Shown in pieces: positions 44,780-54,905 of a stretch of 64,000 bases of DNA; the stretch's first letter is position 1; each line of letters starts with the position of its first letter. Location of the stretch: NCBI RefSeq assembly GCF_958450345.1, contig NC_088781.1:52778315-52842314 (forward strand), read 5' to 3'. The translations under genes and the position numbers were made by a program. The notes beneath the pieces are model-generated. The model had not been told where the DNA came from. It did no database searches and saw only the letters and a list, made by a program, of their open reading frames with translations. Source of the stretch: Calliphora vicina (lineage: Eukaryota; Arthropoda; Insecta; Diptera; Calliphoridae).

Positions 44780-45077
44780 TGTATATCATATTTTAAGGTC
44801 CATTGACCTTAAGTGAGGCGGTAATCCGGATAATTCCAGCGAGTTTAAAAACTCGATTGGATAGTAGACGACATCATCTTGGGAAGTAACTGAATTAACC
44901 TGGAAAATTGATTATCCAGAATGCTCCCGGTCCCAAACATTACGGATAACCGAGGTCTCACTGTATATCATATTTTAAGGTCCATTGACCTTAAGTGAGG
45001 CGGTAATCCGGATAATTCCAGTGAGTTTAAAAACTCGATTGGACAGTTGACGACATCATCTTGGGAAGTAACTGAAT
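44711..45077 (+). repeat. 182-bp tandem duplication across a transposon junction
   Basis: Unit 1 starts at AATTAACC 44711 and unit 2 at AATTAACC 44893. Each contains the Tigger terminus followed by a piece of Helitron helicase sequence, ending CATCTTGGGAAGTAACTGAA. There are few differences (for example GATAGTAGACG against GACAGTTGACG). The duplication occurred after the Tigger inserted into the Helitron. Confidence 0.85.
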
Positions 45078-45186
45078 CCACCGATGAAATTGCCATGTCA
45101 CTACCTTTGGTCACATATTTACAGATGCATTTGATAAGTGGGCGTATTATTGGGCGTAAAAAACTGTTGTGGACTATTGCGAACAT
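44786..45186 (-). pseudogene. Helitron Rep-helicase fragment, internally fused
   Basis: Helitron Rep/Hel proteins join a rolling-circle replication initiator to a PIF1-like helicase. On the minus strand from 45186, PLIKCICKYVTKGSDMA matches the KYLxKYVTKGxDxA block of the Rep-side region. Directly after it comes SVDSVTSQDDVVNCPIEFLN then SGLPPHLRSMDLKI, which matches the late helicase block (EFLNSLxxxGLPPHxLxLKxG). Most of the protein between these blocks is gone, so this is a deletion derivative. The helicase part is cut at LKI by the Tigger end. The first duplicated unit repeats the last ~30 residues and has YYP where the second has NCP. Not functional. Confidence 0.7.
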
Positions 45187-45600
45187 TTAAAAAAATAGTC
45201 AAATCGATGCAGGCTTTCTGCGATTTTTCGAATTTTAGCAAGAACATTTAAAAACAAATTCGCCAAATCGGTGCAGCCGTTTTCCGATTTACATTTAAAG
45301 ATAGGAAACACTTATTTTCCCACCAAATTTCAGCAAAAAACGTTTGTTCGAACAATCAACTTATATAACCCCACAAAGAAAGTGGTTAAATAATTAATTA
45401 CAAAAGGAAATTATGTTAGCTTCATGTGCTGACATCTATTGCTTAATATTACAACTATTTTCAAAATTAACGTTTTTTCTATTCAACTTTTTTTACACAA
45501 GTCTGGCCACTACGCTATTGCAAGTGGCAGCTTTAAACCAACAGATGTTTTTACTCATTATCTGGCAACCTTAAGTTGATGTCATAAATTCACCACAGTT
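45187..45600. other. AT-rich upstream region of the WBP4 gene
   Basis: No coding sequence seen. The promoter should lie here or just downstream, but no core promoter motif stands out clearly. TTCGCCAAATCGGTGCAGCC (45261-45280) resembles dispersed-repeat sequence. Confidence 0.4.
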
Positions 45601-45662
45601 GTTGTTGATGTTTGTTTAGGAAAAAAAAAACAAAACCAGATTTACTATTATTTTTCATAAAA

Positions 45663-46881
45663 ATGTAAGAATAATTAAAAATTTTAATAAAAACCACATA
45701 TATTTATTGTAAACTTTTATTATAACAGGGCGGACTACTGGAAATCGAATGAGCGCAAATATTGTGATTTTTGCAAATGCTGGATAAGTGACAATAAAGC
45801 GGTAACAAAACGTTTATACTAAAATTAAACAAAATATATGATCATCCTTTATTTTCCCACATTTTAGAGCATTTCCTTCCACGAAAATGGCAAACGACAT
45901 AAGTTGAATGTGGCCAAACGCATAACAGACATTAGCCGTAACAGTGAAAAGTCTGAACAGGAAAAACGTAAAATGGATGCTGAAATACGCAAAATGGAAG
46001 ATGCAGCCATGCGTTCCTATGCCCACGACATACATAGTCGTGGGGATTTAACGGCACGCTCTATAAATGCTGTAATGACGGCTGGTGTGCGTCCATCAAC
46101 AAGTGCAGGAACATCTAGCGTAGAAAGCAATACATTTAGACAAGTTGATCCCATGCGTTTGGCTGGTAATTCCGATGAAGAGGGGGGCGAAGTGGGTCCA
46201 CGTGTGGGCATACCATATATAGATCATTCCAGTGTGCCAAATGCTTCGCTGTGGGTGGAAGGTGTAAATGATGATGGTTACTCATACTATTGGAATGTAA
46301 AGACCAATGAAAGTGTATGGCAAGCTCCCAAAGAGGGTTACCTATCATGGAAGGAATACCAACGTATCAATGATTTGGCGGTAAAACAACAAGAAATACA
46401 AGAAGCCGAGCAGGCCAAGAAATTTCGTGAGAATGTCAATGAAGAAGTGGCGCGTTATAATCGTGAGCGTTTAAAGATGTATAGACAACCAGCCACCAAG
46501 CAAGAGCAGAAGGCAGAAGAAGAGCGCAAAGATGGTTTTAAAACCGAAGAACAAGCCAAAGCACCCGAAATAGGCCAATGGCAGGTGGTGGAAAATATGT
46601 AAGTTAATGTAACTGCTAATTTATGTTTATGTAGATTTAATTCGTGTTATTACTTTTGCAGACCTGCTCCGGCTCCGATTGATTTGGAGCTACCAGTTTT
46701 AAATAACTACTATGTACCTCCCGTTGTCTCAGAAATAACCTATGAACCTCCAGTTAAACGTTTTAAAGAGAAGACAATTGAAACTTTAGATCCAGAAGTT
46801 GCTAGCAATACTTCAACATCATTTAAAAAGCGCAAATTTGCTGCCAAAGGAAATGCCCGTAAGCGTTTAGATGACGATTAA
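45663..46881 (+). CDS. WBP4: WBP4/FBP21-like spliceosomal protein
   Basis: WBP4 (FBP21) is a nuclear spliceosome component that binds proline-rich splicing factors. Coding exons are 45663-45664, 45729-45801, 45868-46598 and 46662-46881. The introns are 64, 66 and 63 bp, all GT-AG. The product is 341 residues, ending at TAA 46879-46881. It starts MADYWKS, the conserved family start. The U1-type zinc finger follows with Cys13, Cys16, His30 and His36. A charged helix (SEKSEQEKRKMDAEIRKMED) comes next. One WW domain spans about 152-181 (Trp154, Trp176, GYSYYWN between). The tail is coiled-coil-like, then Pro-rich, then basic (KKRKFAAKGNARKRLDDD). Vertebrate WBP4 has two WW domains; I find one. 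The start codon is split by intron 1: AT in exon 1, G in exon 2. AATAAA at 47215-47220 is a possible poly(A) signal. Confidence 0.92.
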
Positions 46882-48179
46882 TATGTTCAAAGATTTGTGG
46901 TGATTTTAGGGTTAAGGTAAGCTAAAACTTTGTTTAATATATTTTTAAAAAAGATATCTAGTAATTATTTAATTGAGGACCCCAAGCAGTAGTTTCCAGG
47001 TCGACAACAAAAATGTAATTAAAAATGAGAAGTTCTCATATTTTATAAAAAGCATAAGCGAGTTAGATTTTGTTGGTTTATTTTGCAATAGAAACTGTTT
47101 GTTTTCTTAACCCACTTTCAAACTAGAGTTCGAGTCAACCATAAACCAATCAATTGTAGTAGGGAATGTAAGAAAAGATAAAATCCCTGTTTGTTGGTGT
47201 TTGATATTTATACAAATAAAGCTTGAGTGTCTATAATTCTCATTCACTCTATAGTTTTTTATATCTTTAGCTTTTCTAAAACCTTTTGGGAAAAGGTTTC
47301 CTGATGATCTACTTATCCCCAACAATAAATTTCAGTGAATTTTTCAATAATTTAGTGCATAAATTTAGTACATAAATACTAAATCTTACTATTTGATTGA
47401 TTTTGATAAAAGACTAGCAAGTTTTGCGGGGTATATTATTCCTACATCGAAAATTATTTATCAAGGATGTATTTGTAAATAAAATTAATAGATTATTTAT
47501 CAAAATGAATAACCTACAAATTAAAAACTCATCGCTGTTGGAGCAAACAATTTTTTACTACAGAAAAAAGTAAAAAAAAATTTGAGTAATTTAAATTTAG
47601 TTTCGATGTGCATTTCGCTTTTAAGTTATCAAGCAACCACTAGGCGCATCTTTTGAAAGACTCTGTAAACTCTTGAGAATTCATAAGAGTTACACAAAGT
47701 TTTATAGTTCTGATAATGCAAATGCAAATGATTTTATTTTTTCTTTTTATATTCCATTCTACATTGTGTTGGTTTTTTAACTCTAATCGTAGTTGAAAGG
47801 GATAAAAAAAGCTTTTTGCTCGTCTAAAAATAAATTTTCTCAAAATAATTTTTGTAATTCCATGTTTATATATGAACAGGTAAACAATGGATATCGATTA
47901 CGAAATAGGTTAGCGGTAACGGTAGCCAAATTTATTTTCATTTCTTGTATATGTACTGCCGATTTTCCACAAAAGCAAACGTTTTCAATGGTTTTTTTAT
48001 CCTAAAAACTGAAGGCCAACTTTTTGCAATATAAAAATTAGTTTGTCTTTGGAAATTTATTATATTACACTCCAAAATGTTGAGTTTCAATTCAATTCGA
48101 TCGTTTTAAAATATTTTGTTCGCTGTATTGGAATACTGATTTAAAATAAAGCAAGCATAAGTACTATATTCCTACATAT
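46882..48179. other. WBP4 3' flank and unassigned DNA
   Basis: The first ~340 bp may be 3' UTR, up to AATAAA at 47215-47220. Beyond that no gene or repeat was recognised. The reverse frames at 47107-47325 and 47640-47843 have no motifs. Confidence 0.45.
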
Positions 48180-48332
48180 GACCCCTTTCACACTAGGCAA
48201 TTTAGTTGCGCAAGTCTCTTGTGTTTGTAGATGCCAGAGGTAATGTCGGTTTAAGGAGAAGAAAATTTTGCATGCTGTTTTGTTGTTGTGCAAGAGACTT
48301 GCGCAACTAAATTGCCTAGTGTGAAAGGGGTC
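48180..48332. mobile_element. 153-bp MITE with perfect 42-bp inverted repeats
   Basis: The left arm runs from GACCCCTTTCACACTAGGCA to GCGCAAGTCTCTTG (48180-48221). The right arm is its exact reverse complement (48291-48332). TAT flanks both sides (48177-48179 and 48333-48335), suggesting a 3-bp duplication as in PIF/Harbinger-type elements, although those usually use TAA/TTA. Perfect arms imply a young insertion. It sits right next to a Tc1 transposase relic. Confidence 0.88.
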
Positions 48333-48369
48333 TATCTAAAAATAATCGGACAAAGTAAAATAGGAATCC

Positions 48370-48725
48370 CAAAGTGTTCGACCAATATTTAGTTGCATAT
48401 CCTTTGTTGTCTAGAATGACCTGTAATCGTTTTATAATCGATTTTACCATGTTTTGGCTCACTTCCGGCTCTGTTGAGTTCCATGCTTCAAGTAAGGAGT
48501 CTTTTAGCTGAACTAATGTGTTAAATTTCATTTGATGCACTCTCCTAGCTAATTCTGCCCCAAGATGCTCAAATACATTAAAGTCTGGGCTCTGTGCAGG
48601 CTTTTCTATATGTTTGGGACAGTTATGGATCAACCAAAGGTTTGCAACACCTGATGTGGGCTCGGGATCGTTGTCTTGAAAAAATGCAAAGTAGTTTTGC
48701 GATAACCACTTTTTCGCACTTTGCT
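48370..48725 (-). pseudogene. Tc1-like transposase C-terminal fragment
   Basis: On the minus strand: NYFAFFQDNDPEPTSG (second catalytic Asp, normally QDNDPKHT), then KPAQSPDFNVFEHLGAEL (third catalytic residue, Glu of PAQSPDLNPIEHLWxEL). Next come RRVHQMKFNTLVQLKDSL and IIKRLQVILDNKGYATKY, the Tc1 C-terminus. The N-terminal DNA-binding half and first Asp are absent. The open part (48633-48316) has no stops, so it is a truncated rather than heavily mutated copy. The Tc1 family is firm, the element name is unknown. Confidence 0.82.
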
Positions 48726-49535
48726 TAAATTTGTTTCATTTCATTTTCTCAAAGTTGTTTAATTATACAATTTGTCTGAAATCGATAACCCATTATAACT
48801 TGATCAAAATTACAAAATTACAAAAAAAATATTTTCAATTCTAATAAACACTAAATGATGATTAAAAATGCAAATTTTAACCTGTTATGAGTTAAAATTT
48901 GCGTGGGAACTATTAAAAATAGGCGGATTTCAAATAATCTTTGTTTTTGGTAACAAAGTTGATTAAATTATTTCATAAAAAACATTGCTCATAGCCTTTA
49001 TTCTAATATTTAATTTCAGATTGCTTACTTACGATTTGGTAATTTAAAGTGTCTAGGACATTGATAACTCTTTTATTTTTGGTCAAAATGATAAAAAAAA
49101 CATATATGTTAGACAGACCTCTACCCTAGGGACATTTTTAAATATCCGGAAATTTTCTCTTCCCAGGAGGAAATTACGAAATATTAACAATGACGTTTTT
49201 TCGCATAAGTTGTCTTCATAGACTTTTACCAGCGCTTTAAAAGGAGTAAGAAATAACTATATTTGTTTGTTCAATGTTGGTGCTACGTTTTTAAGGGTTT
49301 GTAATTTCAATAGTGGCAGTTGACCGGTCTTGTGATAATCGTAGTTTTAATAGGTTTAAAAAGAAGTAAGACTCTGGAAACCAAATGTCTCGAAATAGAA
49401 ATTTTTAAAATTAGATTGTTTATACAACAATTTCAATCACTATTATTGTTATTATTTTCTCTAAATATGTATATAAATCCTTAGAAGTTTTAATGTTAGG
49501 CATTTAAGAACTTAAAATTTCAATTTGATTCATTC
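48726..49535. other. unassigned AT-rich DNA
   Basis: No gene or repeat recognised. Confidence 0.4.
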
Positions 49536-49784
49536 CTAATGACCAAATTTTACGAATCTGAATAATGTAACTTTAAGAAGAAAACGTATAAAGAAATTCC
49601 TGACAAAGTCCGATGGAGTTAGGTCAGGCGATCCGGGGGGTATGGCCCGACAATACACTGTGATGCGAATTGGATGCGATTCCGTCTCATGCTGTATTTC
49701 TGAGTTGGAACCACTCCATATGCGACAGTTTCTGATCGAAATGAGCATCATCATCTTCTGGCAAAATTCCAAGCGAATCGGCAA
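49536..49784 (-). pseudogene. possible mariner-type transposase fragment
   Basis: On the minus strand, IPPGSPDLTPSDFVRNFF resembles the third catalytic block of mariner-type transposases (PPRSPDLTPxDFFLWG). The sequence before it is not recognisable. This rests on one short motif. Confidence 0.4.
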
Positions 49785-50772
49785 GTCTGCTGAATTAAGT
49801 TCATTAGCTATTAGAATTTTTTATTGGAATAAGTTCTAAGTCCTATGCATTATTGTCTGAAAAGTCGACCTGCCTACTGGCACCCATTTGTGCAGATAAT
49901 TTCTTTGTCGAAACGCTGTGGCTGCTTTGTATGGCAGCAGCTACGGTACCAATAGTTTTCTCTGTTCGAACGGAAGAGTTTTGATTATAAGGCCTTCTAG
50001 CGACTGTCCCATAGTTTCATATTGGTTTCTAGGGTAAAGTTGATTAGAATTCTTCGTAGAACATGTACCATTAAGATTTTTGGTCAAAAAAATTGACTCA
50101 CCCTACTATGCATGCAAAGAAGATAAGATGTCTCCGCATATCACTAAAAAGTGTTATAATTTATTTGGTGCTAGTGATAGTATAATTCTTAATTAAATAA
50201 ACTAATCAAATTCATGAACAATATTTTCTTCAGCTTTTCAAGATCAACTCTTCAGCACTCACAGCTTATCTAATGTTGAAATTTGTCATAATTTGGTTTC
50301 ATTATACATATTAAAACTTTACATGCCTCTGTTGGCCAATAAACTCTACAATTTTTTATTTTATTTATCGTTTTATCTTTTTTTACCTATTAATGAGCCA
50401 GAAAATTGTGTGTCTCTCTAAATTTATGGCCGATCATAAATGACGGTCACTTGTTCATTTTTATTATCTTGATAAATAATCAAGACATTTTCTTAACAAT
50501 TTGTATAAATATTTCATAATTTAGAATAAAAATTAATTAAGTTATTTAGATAGTGAAAATTATATAGACGACAGCATACAAAACGTGTAAAATATGTTTT
50601 TTAATGAATTCCTAGAATTGTATTTAGCTAAAACTAATGTTTTATATGTAAACAATTTCATTTATATCAAAGAGTGGCGGTTTATTGTTTTAGTGATGTT
50701 TTTTTAATTTAAGAAAACACAATTATTCGGTTCTCTTAGTTGTATTGTTATAGTCATAGAAACTGTTGAGAT
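49785..50772. other. unassigned AT-rich DNA
   Basis: No gene seen. On the minus strand, AATAAA near 50692-50697 lies about 80 bp past the candidate exon's last stop and could be its poly(A) signal. Confidence 0.4.
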
Positions 50773-50971
50773 TTAGTGGCTGTTCTCAGGTACATTCTGC
50801 ATCTGGTTGTTCATGTAAAAGGTGCTCTGTTGTCCTCTTTACTGTGAAAAGTGCATTTCGTTTGCTATAGCTGTCGCTGAGTTGTCAGTCTTCGTTTCGG
50901 ACATGTTCATGAAAATGTTTTGCATCTGGCTGTAGATCAAGTTGTGACTGCATTGAATCATGGTTTTCTAC
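50773..50971 (-). CDS. candidate terminal exon of an unknown minus-strand gene
   Basis: A splice-acceptor-like sequence (CTTCTTTTTAATAG on the minus strand, ending at 50972) precedes a segment that is less AT-rich than its surroundings. One frame runs from MIQCSHNLIYSQMQNIFMNM through SATAIANEMHFSQ to TAA at 50841-50839. It stays open in the same frame through RGQQSTFYMNNQMQNVPENS to a second TAA at 50775-50773. Another frame reads ENHDSMQSQLDLQPDAKHFH and stops earlier. I do not recognise the protein, and no upstream exon was found. It may instead be non-coding sequence of locally higher GC. Confidence 0.25.
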
Positions 50972-50989
50972 CTATTAAAAAGAAGTAAC

Positions 50990-51873
50990 AAAATTGAATT
51001 TATAAATTGGATGTAGACACATTGATCATTGAATAAGAAATTGTTCTTGTGTAATGAAGGAATAATGGTTTAATTATTTAAAAAAAACCTCAAAGTTTTC
51101 AAATACTTTTTACTTTTAAAGTGATAAAAATCTCATTCGCTAATTTCCCTATTCGAATAATTCCAAACACTATTATCTTGGCCACACACCCATGAAATTC
51201 TCAATGAGCTTTAAAATGTTTTGAGTGATCATTTGGTGGTCTTTTGTTTTCTTCGTGTTTCAATAAAATTTGTAATTGTGTCTTTTTCCCCACTAAAATA
51301 TAAACAACACTTTCAGTTCTTGTTTTTTTTATTATTTATTTCTGATGTTGTGTTGGTTGTGATTTTGGATTTTCTTTTATTGTTTTTTGAAATTCCTACG
51401 CAGACACAATGGCAGACAAATAAATAAGCAAAATAAAAAAAAAATTAAACAAATTTGTACGAGAAAGTTAATTCATGGAAATTCTTAAAAATTTACATTT
51501 CTTTAATTTGTTTTTGCTCATTTTCTTTGTAGACGTAATTAGTGATTTTCTATGAAAACCGTGCAATATTCATGTTAAAAATATGTTCGAGTGTACGTCG
51601 TGTCGGCCAAATATAATGAACGTTTTAATGAAAATAAAAGAAAAATTAATTGATGTTTTTTTGGGGGTTTTGTTAAGAGGAAAAAAACTAATTATTATTA
51701 ATTAAAAGGAAATGACGGAACGAGCATATGTTTTTGTGGCCGCTGTAGAGTAATTGTTTTGGTGGGTTGGCAAAGTAGTGTTACAATTAAAAATGGAATG
51801 TAAAGGTTTCTTGTTAATAACCATCACTTCTGTAATATTCATTTGCGACTTTATAAATGAGAAGTTGAAATGA
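50990..51873. other. unassigned AT-rich DNA
   Basis: No gene or repeat recognised. The frame at 51221-51427 is F/L/V-rich translation of T-rich DNA. Confidence 0.4.
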
Positions 51874-52415
51874 CATACCCTTCACCAAATTATACTTTGA
51901 AATAATAATTTTAAAAATTTTTAGGTAAACAAATAAAACCATTTTTTTTAAAGTTGTTTTTTTAATTTTTTTAAAAAATTATACATATTTTTTTTAACTT
52001 ATTACCCCCATTAACACGAAGTCTGGTTAAGTGTTAACTAATAGTTATACTGACATTTTCCATACAAAAATAATTTTAAACGACAGTATAACTATTAGTT
52101 AGCACCTAATCAGACTTCGTGTTAATGTGGGTTAGTGAAATAAAATTTATGACAAAATAAATTTGTTTTGGTAAAAAAAATTCAGGTTTAAAAAATATTT
52201 TTCCCGATTTTTACCCATTGTATGGCCTTATATAGTACATTCGTCGTTGCAAAGGACATTGACATATCGATCTCATTAGATATCCATATTGTCTATATTA
52301 ATGCTTAGTAATCCCGATATAGATGAAAAATACGCCAAAAATAGATGTAGTCCTGGATTTTTCCATATATGTATGTCAGCCATTTGTGGGACGATTCTCG
52401 ATTTTAAATAGCAAC
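51874..52415 (+). mobile_element. Helentron-like family B copy, truncated on both sides
   Basis: ATACCCTTCACCAAATTATA at 51875 matches the family B left part, but the CAAGTAAG start and hairpin are missing. GATATCCATATTGTCTATAT and TTGTGGGACGATT-type blocks follow. A small MITE is inserted at 52005-52131. The copy ends where a hAT-like MITE begins (52416). Confidence 0.6.
52005..52131. mobile_element. 127-bp MITE with long inverted repeats and TTA duplication
   Basis: CCCCCATTAACACGAAGTCT is inverted as AGACTTCGTGTTAATGTGGG. The arms continue through GGTTAAGTG and AACTAATAGTTATACTG, about 48 bp with few mismatches. TTA flanks both sides (52002-52004 and 52132-52134). The 3-bp TTA duplication suggests the PIF/Harbinger group. 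Confidence 0.8.
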
Positions 52416-52765
52416 TAGAGTATCCAAAACCGAAAACCGGTCAACCGGTTTTTTCATCTTTGTAAACGCGACCGGTTTCGGTTTTCTTAAACATTTCGGT
52501 TTTTTGAAAAACTGGTTTTTGTAAGACGATTAACCGGTTTTATGAAACATATTTTCAAAAGCATATTTTTGAAAAATTATGATACAATTTTTTTGAAATA
52601 TTGATTAATTTTATAAAATAATGTAGCATTTGACAATATTTTGTGAAATATATAAAATTATTGCCTAAGAATTCAAAAATTTTAAATTAGCGTATTTTTC
52701 ATATTGAATAAAAATTTAATATAAACCGATTAACCGGTTTTTTTGAAGACAAAAACTAGAGTTGT
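52416..52765 (+). mobile_element. second copy of the 10693-type hAT MITE, right end lost
   Basis: Starts TAGAGTATCCAAAACCGAAA, identical to the left end at 10693, and shares the ACCGGTTT-rich interior. The terminal GGATACTCT is absent. The following 52767-52890 segment has TAGAGTTGTCAAATATTCGA and more ACCGGTTT motifs. It may be a related element. Confidence 0.65.
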
Positions 52766-52894
52766 CAAATATTCGACATATACTAAAAAACGGTTTTCGA
52801 ATAATTCGAAAAAGCATAATTTTTAAAAACCGGTTTTCGGTTTTTTCTATCAAAAACCGGTTCGAATAACCGGTTTTTAGCCTTTTTTGTCAAT

Positions 52895-53303
52895 TGGCTT
52901 GTAATTTCTACATTTTTCATTTGCGACCCCACAAAGTATATATATTCTGGATCGTTATAGATAGCGAAGTCAATATTGACATGTCCGTCTGTCCGCCACT
53001 ATGTTGAAATCAACTTTCCGTGGCCCCCAAATAACTTGCATACGTGATTCATACATCAATATATCGGGAATTCTTTCGTCTCGATTGCTATTTAAAATCG
53101 AGAAAATCGGTCCACAAATGGCTGACATATAAGGAAAAAACCAGGACAACCTCGATTTTGACCTATTTTTGACCCATTTTAAAAATAAAAAATTAAAAAA
53201 AAGGAAAAAATTTGGGGCTTCGGAAAGTTGATTTCAACATACAGACGGAAATGGATGTATCGACTCCGCTATATATAACGATGAAAAATGTAGAAATTAC
53301 AAA
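52895..53303. repeat. foldback made from two family B ends
   Basis: TTGTAATTTCTACATTTTTC (52897-52916) is inverted as GAAAAATGTAGAAATTACAA (53282-53301). The arms continue with family B right-end sequence (GTTGAAATCAACTTTCC against GGAAAGTTGATTTCAAC). The middle is reversed family B sequence. So two family B right parts face away from each other. Confidence 0.7.
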
Positions 53304-54700
53304 TGGAATGACAAACTAATATATGATTTTTCGTTAAATTAAAAATATTTAACTGCCGTGAACATGAAGAAAATGAAAATTTGTTGAAAAAGTGGACTTT
53401 TTGAAACTCAAACGACCGTAACACAACCATTTTCCAACCAATTTTCAATAAGTCTCTTCTGTTTGAAAGGTAAAACATATGTATATGGGCAATTCCACGA
53501 GAATCGATACCACGACTGAAAACACAAAAACCCTTGAACATTTTTTTTTCAAGATGATTTGAATAGAAGAAGATAATAAAATGTTACTACGTGAAAGCAT
53601 TTAGATCATATTACAACGTTTTAAAGACAAAAATAATAGTTTAAACTGATTATATTTAATTTTTAAAGGTTTAAGGTATGTTTTCGGCTAAAATTGCGGC
53701 GAAAACTAGGTTCCCAATTAGCTTGTAGTATGAAATGAACGGTATGTCACGTTCGATATTAAATTTTATTTATTATAAAATCATCCAAAGATTGTTTTTA
53801 TTTAAAAATGACGGTTTGTAAAGGAAAAATATTTCGTTTAGTGTAAGAAATTAATAGAAAACATAACGCCTCTCACAATTCGGATATTTTCGCATATTTC
53901 TACATGTACCTCAAAATGAGTTCCGTTTTATGTCACGTACGATATACCCTTATTCCCTCAATATTTTGGACAACAATATTTCGAAAGAACTTTTTATTAT
54001 TTTAAAATATAGTACCCTCTAAATGGAACATAAAGACCAAATTATTTTTCAGATACTCTTATTTTTGCAAAATCTATTCCACTCTATAGTTTTCTTTTAA
54101 ATAAAAGAAAACATCAATTTTTGAAGTCGTAACTTTAAGAACATCGTTATTTCACTATAATTGTTAATAAAAAAGGTACTAACCTAAATTATCAAAGAAA
54201 ACTATAAGTATTTCTGAACTCTATGGATTCCAATAAAACAGAATTGCTGGCCTCCAAACTTTGGTTATAATAAATTATAATCTTGAGTGCATTTTGGGAC
54301 CAGACTGCTCATAATAAAGCTACCAAAATTAATTTTAAGTAAAATAAAATTAACCTCTAAATTTTTTTTTTTGCAAATCTTCAATATTTCCAACAAATTC
54401 AAGTTCAAAACTAATTCACTAAGACAGGCAATATGCACGTTATATTTTTCCTCTTGGATTTATAATGTCTTTTTTTTGCACTTGGATGCATCCAATTTTG
54501 TGTTTAAATTGTCCATACAATGAAGGGCACATGGGATAAGACTTTTAAACCAATCATAGTTTAGTTAGTCACACAATAAGCAGCGAATTTTTTATTGCAA
54601 CGATGACTTACATTTGTTTTTATTAATTTTCTGATGCAAAAACATCAGAATTGATTAACATTCTTTCATTGATTGTAGTTTCGAAAAATGCAGTCGTTAT
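53304..54700. other. unassigned AT-rich DNA
   Basis: ATGTCACGTTCGATAT (about 53743) and ATGTCACGTACGATAT (about 53930) recur and hint at an unknown repeat. No gene was recognised. Confidence 0.4.
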
Positions 54701-54905
54701 TTTATTAAGTCATACACCCAATATAAAAGTTCTTTCTGTAGTATAAAAATTTTGTCTATAGAAAATTAGTTGTATAACAGTTTTTTCTATAGAAACTAGT
54801 GTGTATAACAGTTGCACCATAGAAAATTTGTGTTTATAAGTGTTTTTCTGTGCAAAATTGTGTGTATAAAATTTTTTTTCTATAGAAAATTTTGTGTTTA
54901 ACAGA
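54701..54905. repeat. mariner end fragment followed by degenerate minisatellite
   Basis: TTAAGTCATACACCCAATA (54704-54722) is the complement of the mariner copy 3 left terminus. From 54732 a ~35-45-bp unit with the palindrome TTCTATAGAA and GTGTATAACAG repeats about five times, with divergence. Confidence 0.6.

Noticed and set aside
44711..45077. 182-bp duplicated unit as an LTR or TIR pair
   Set aside because: The copies are directly adjacent and in the same orientation, and they contain parts of two known elements. Tandem duplication explains them.
48316..48633. 105-codon open frame as a host gene
   Set aside because: Motifs (QDNDP upstream, PAQSPDFN, GYATKY) show that it is a Tc1 transposase C-terminus.
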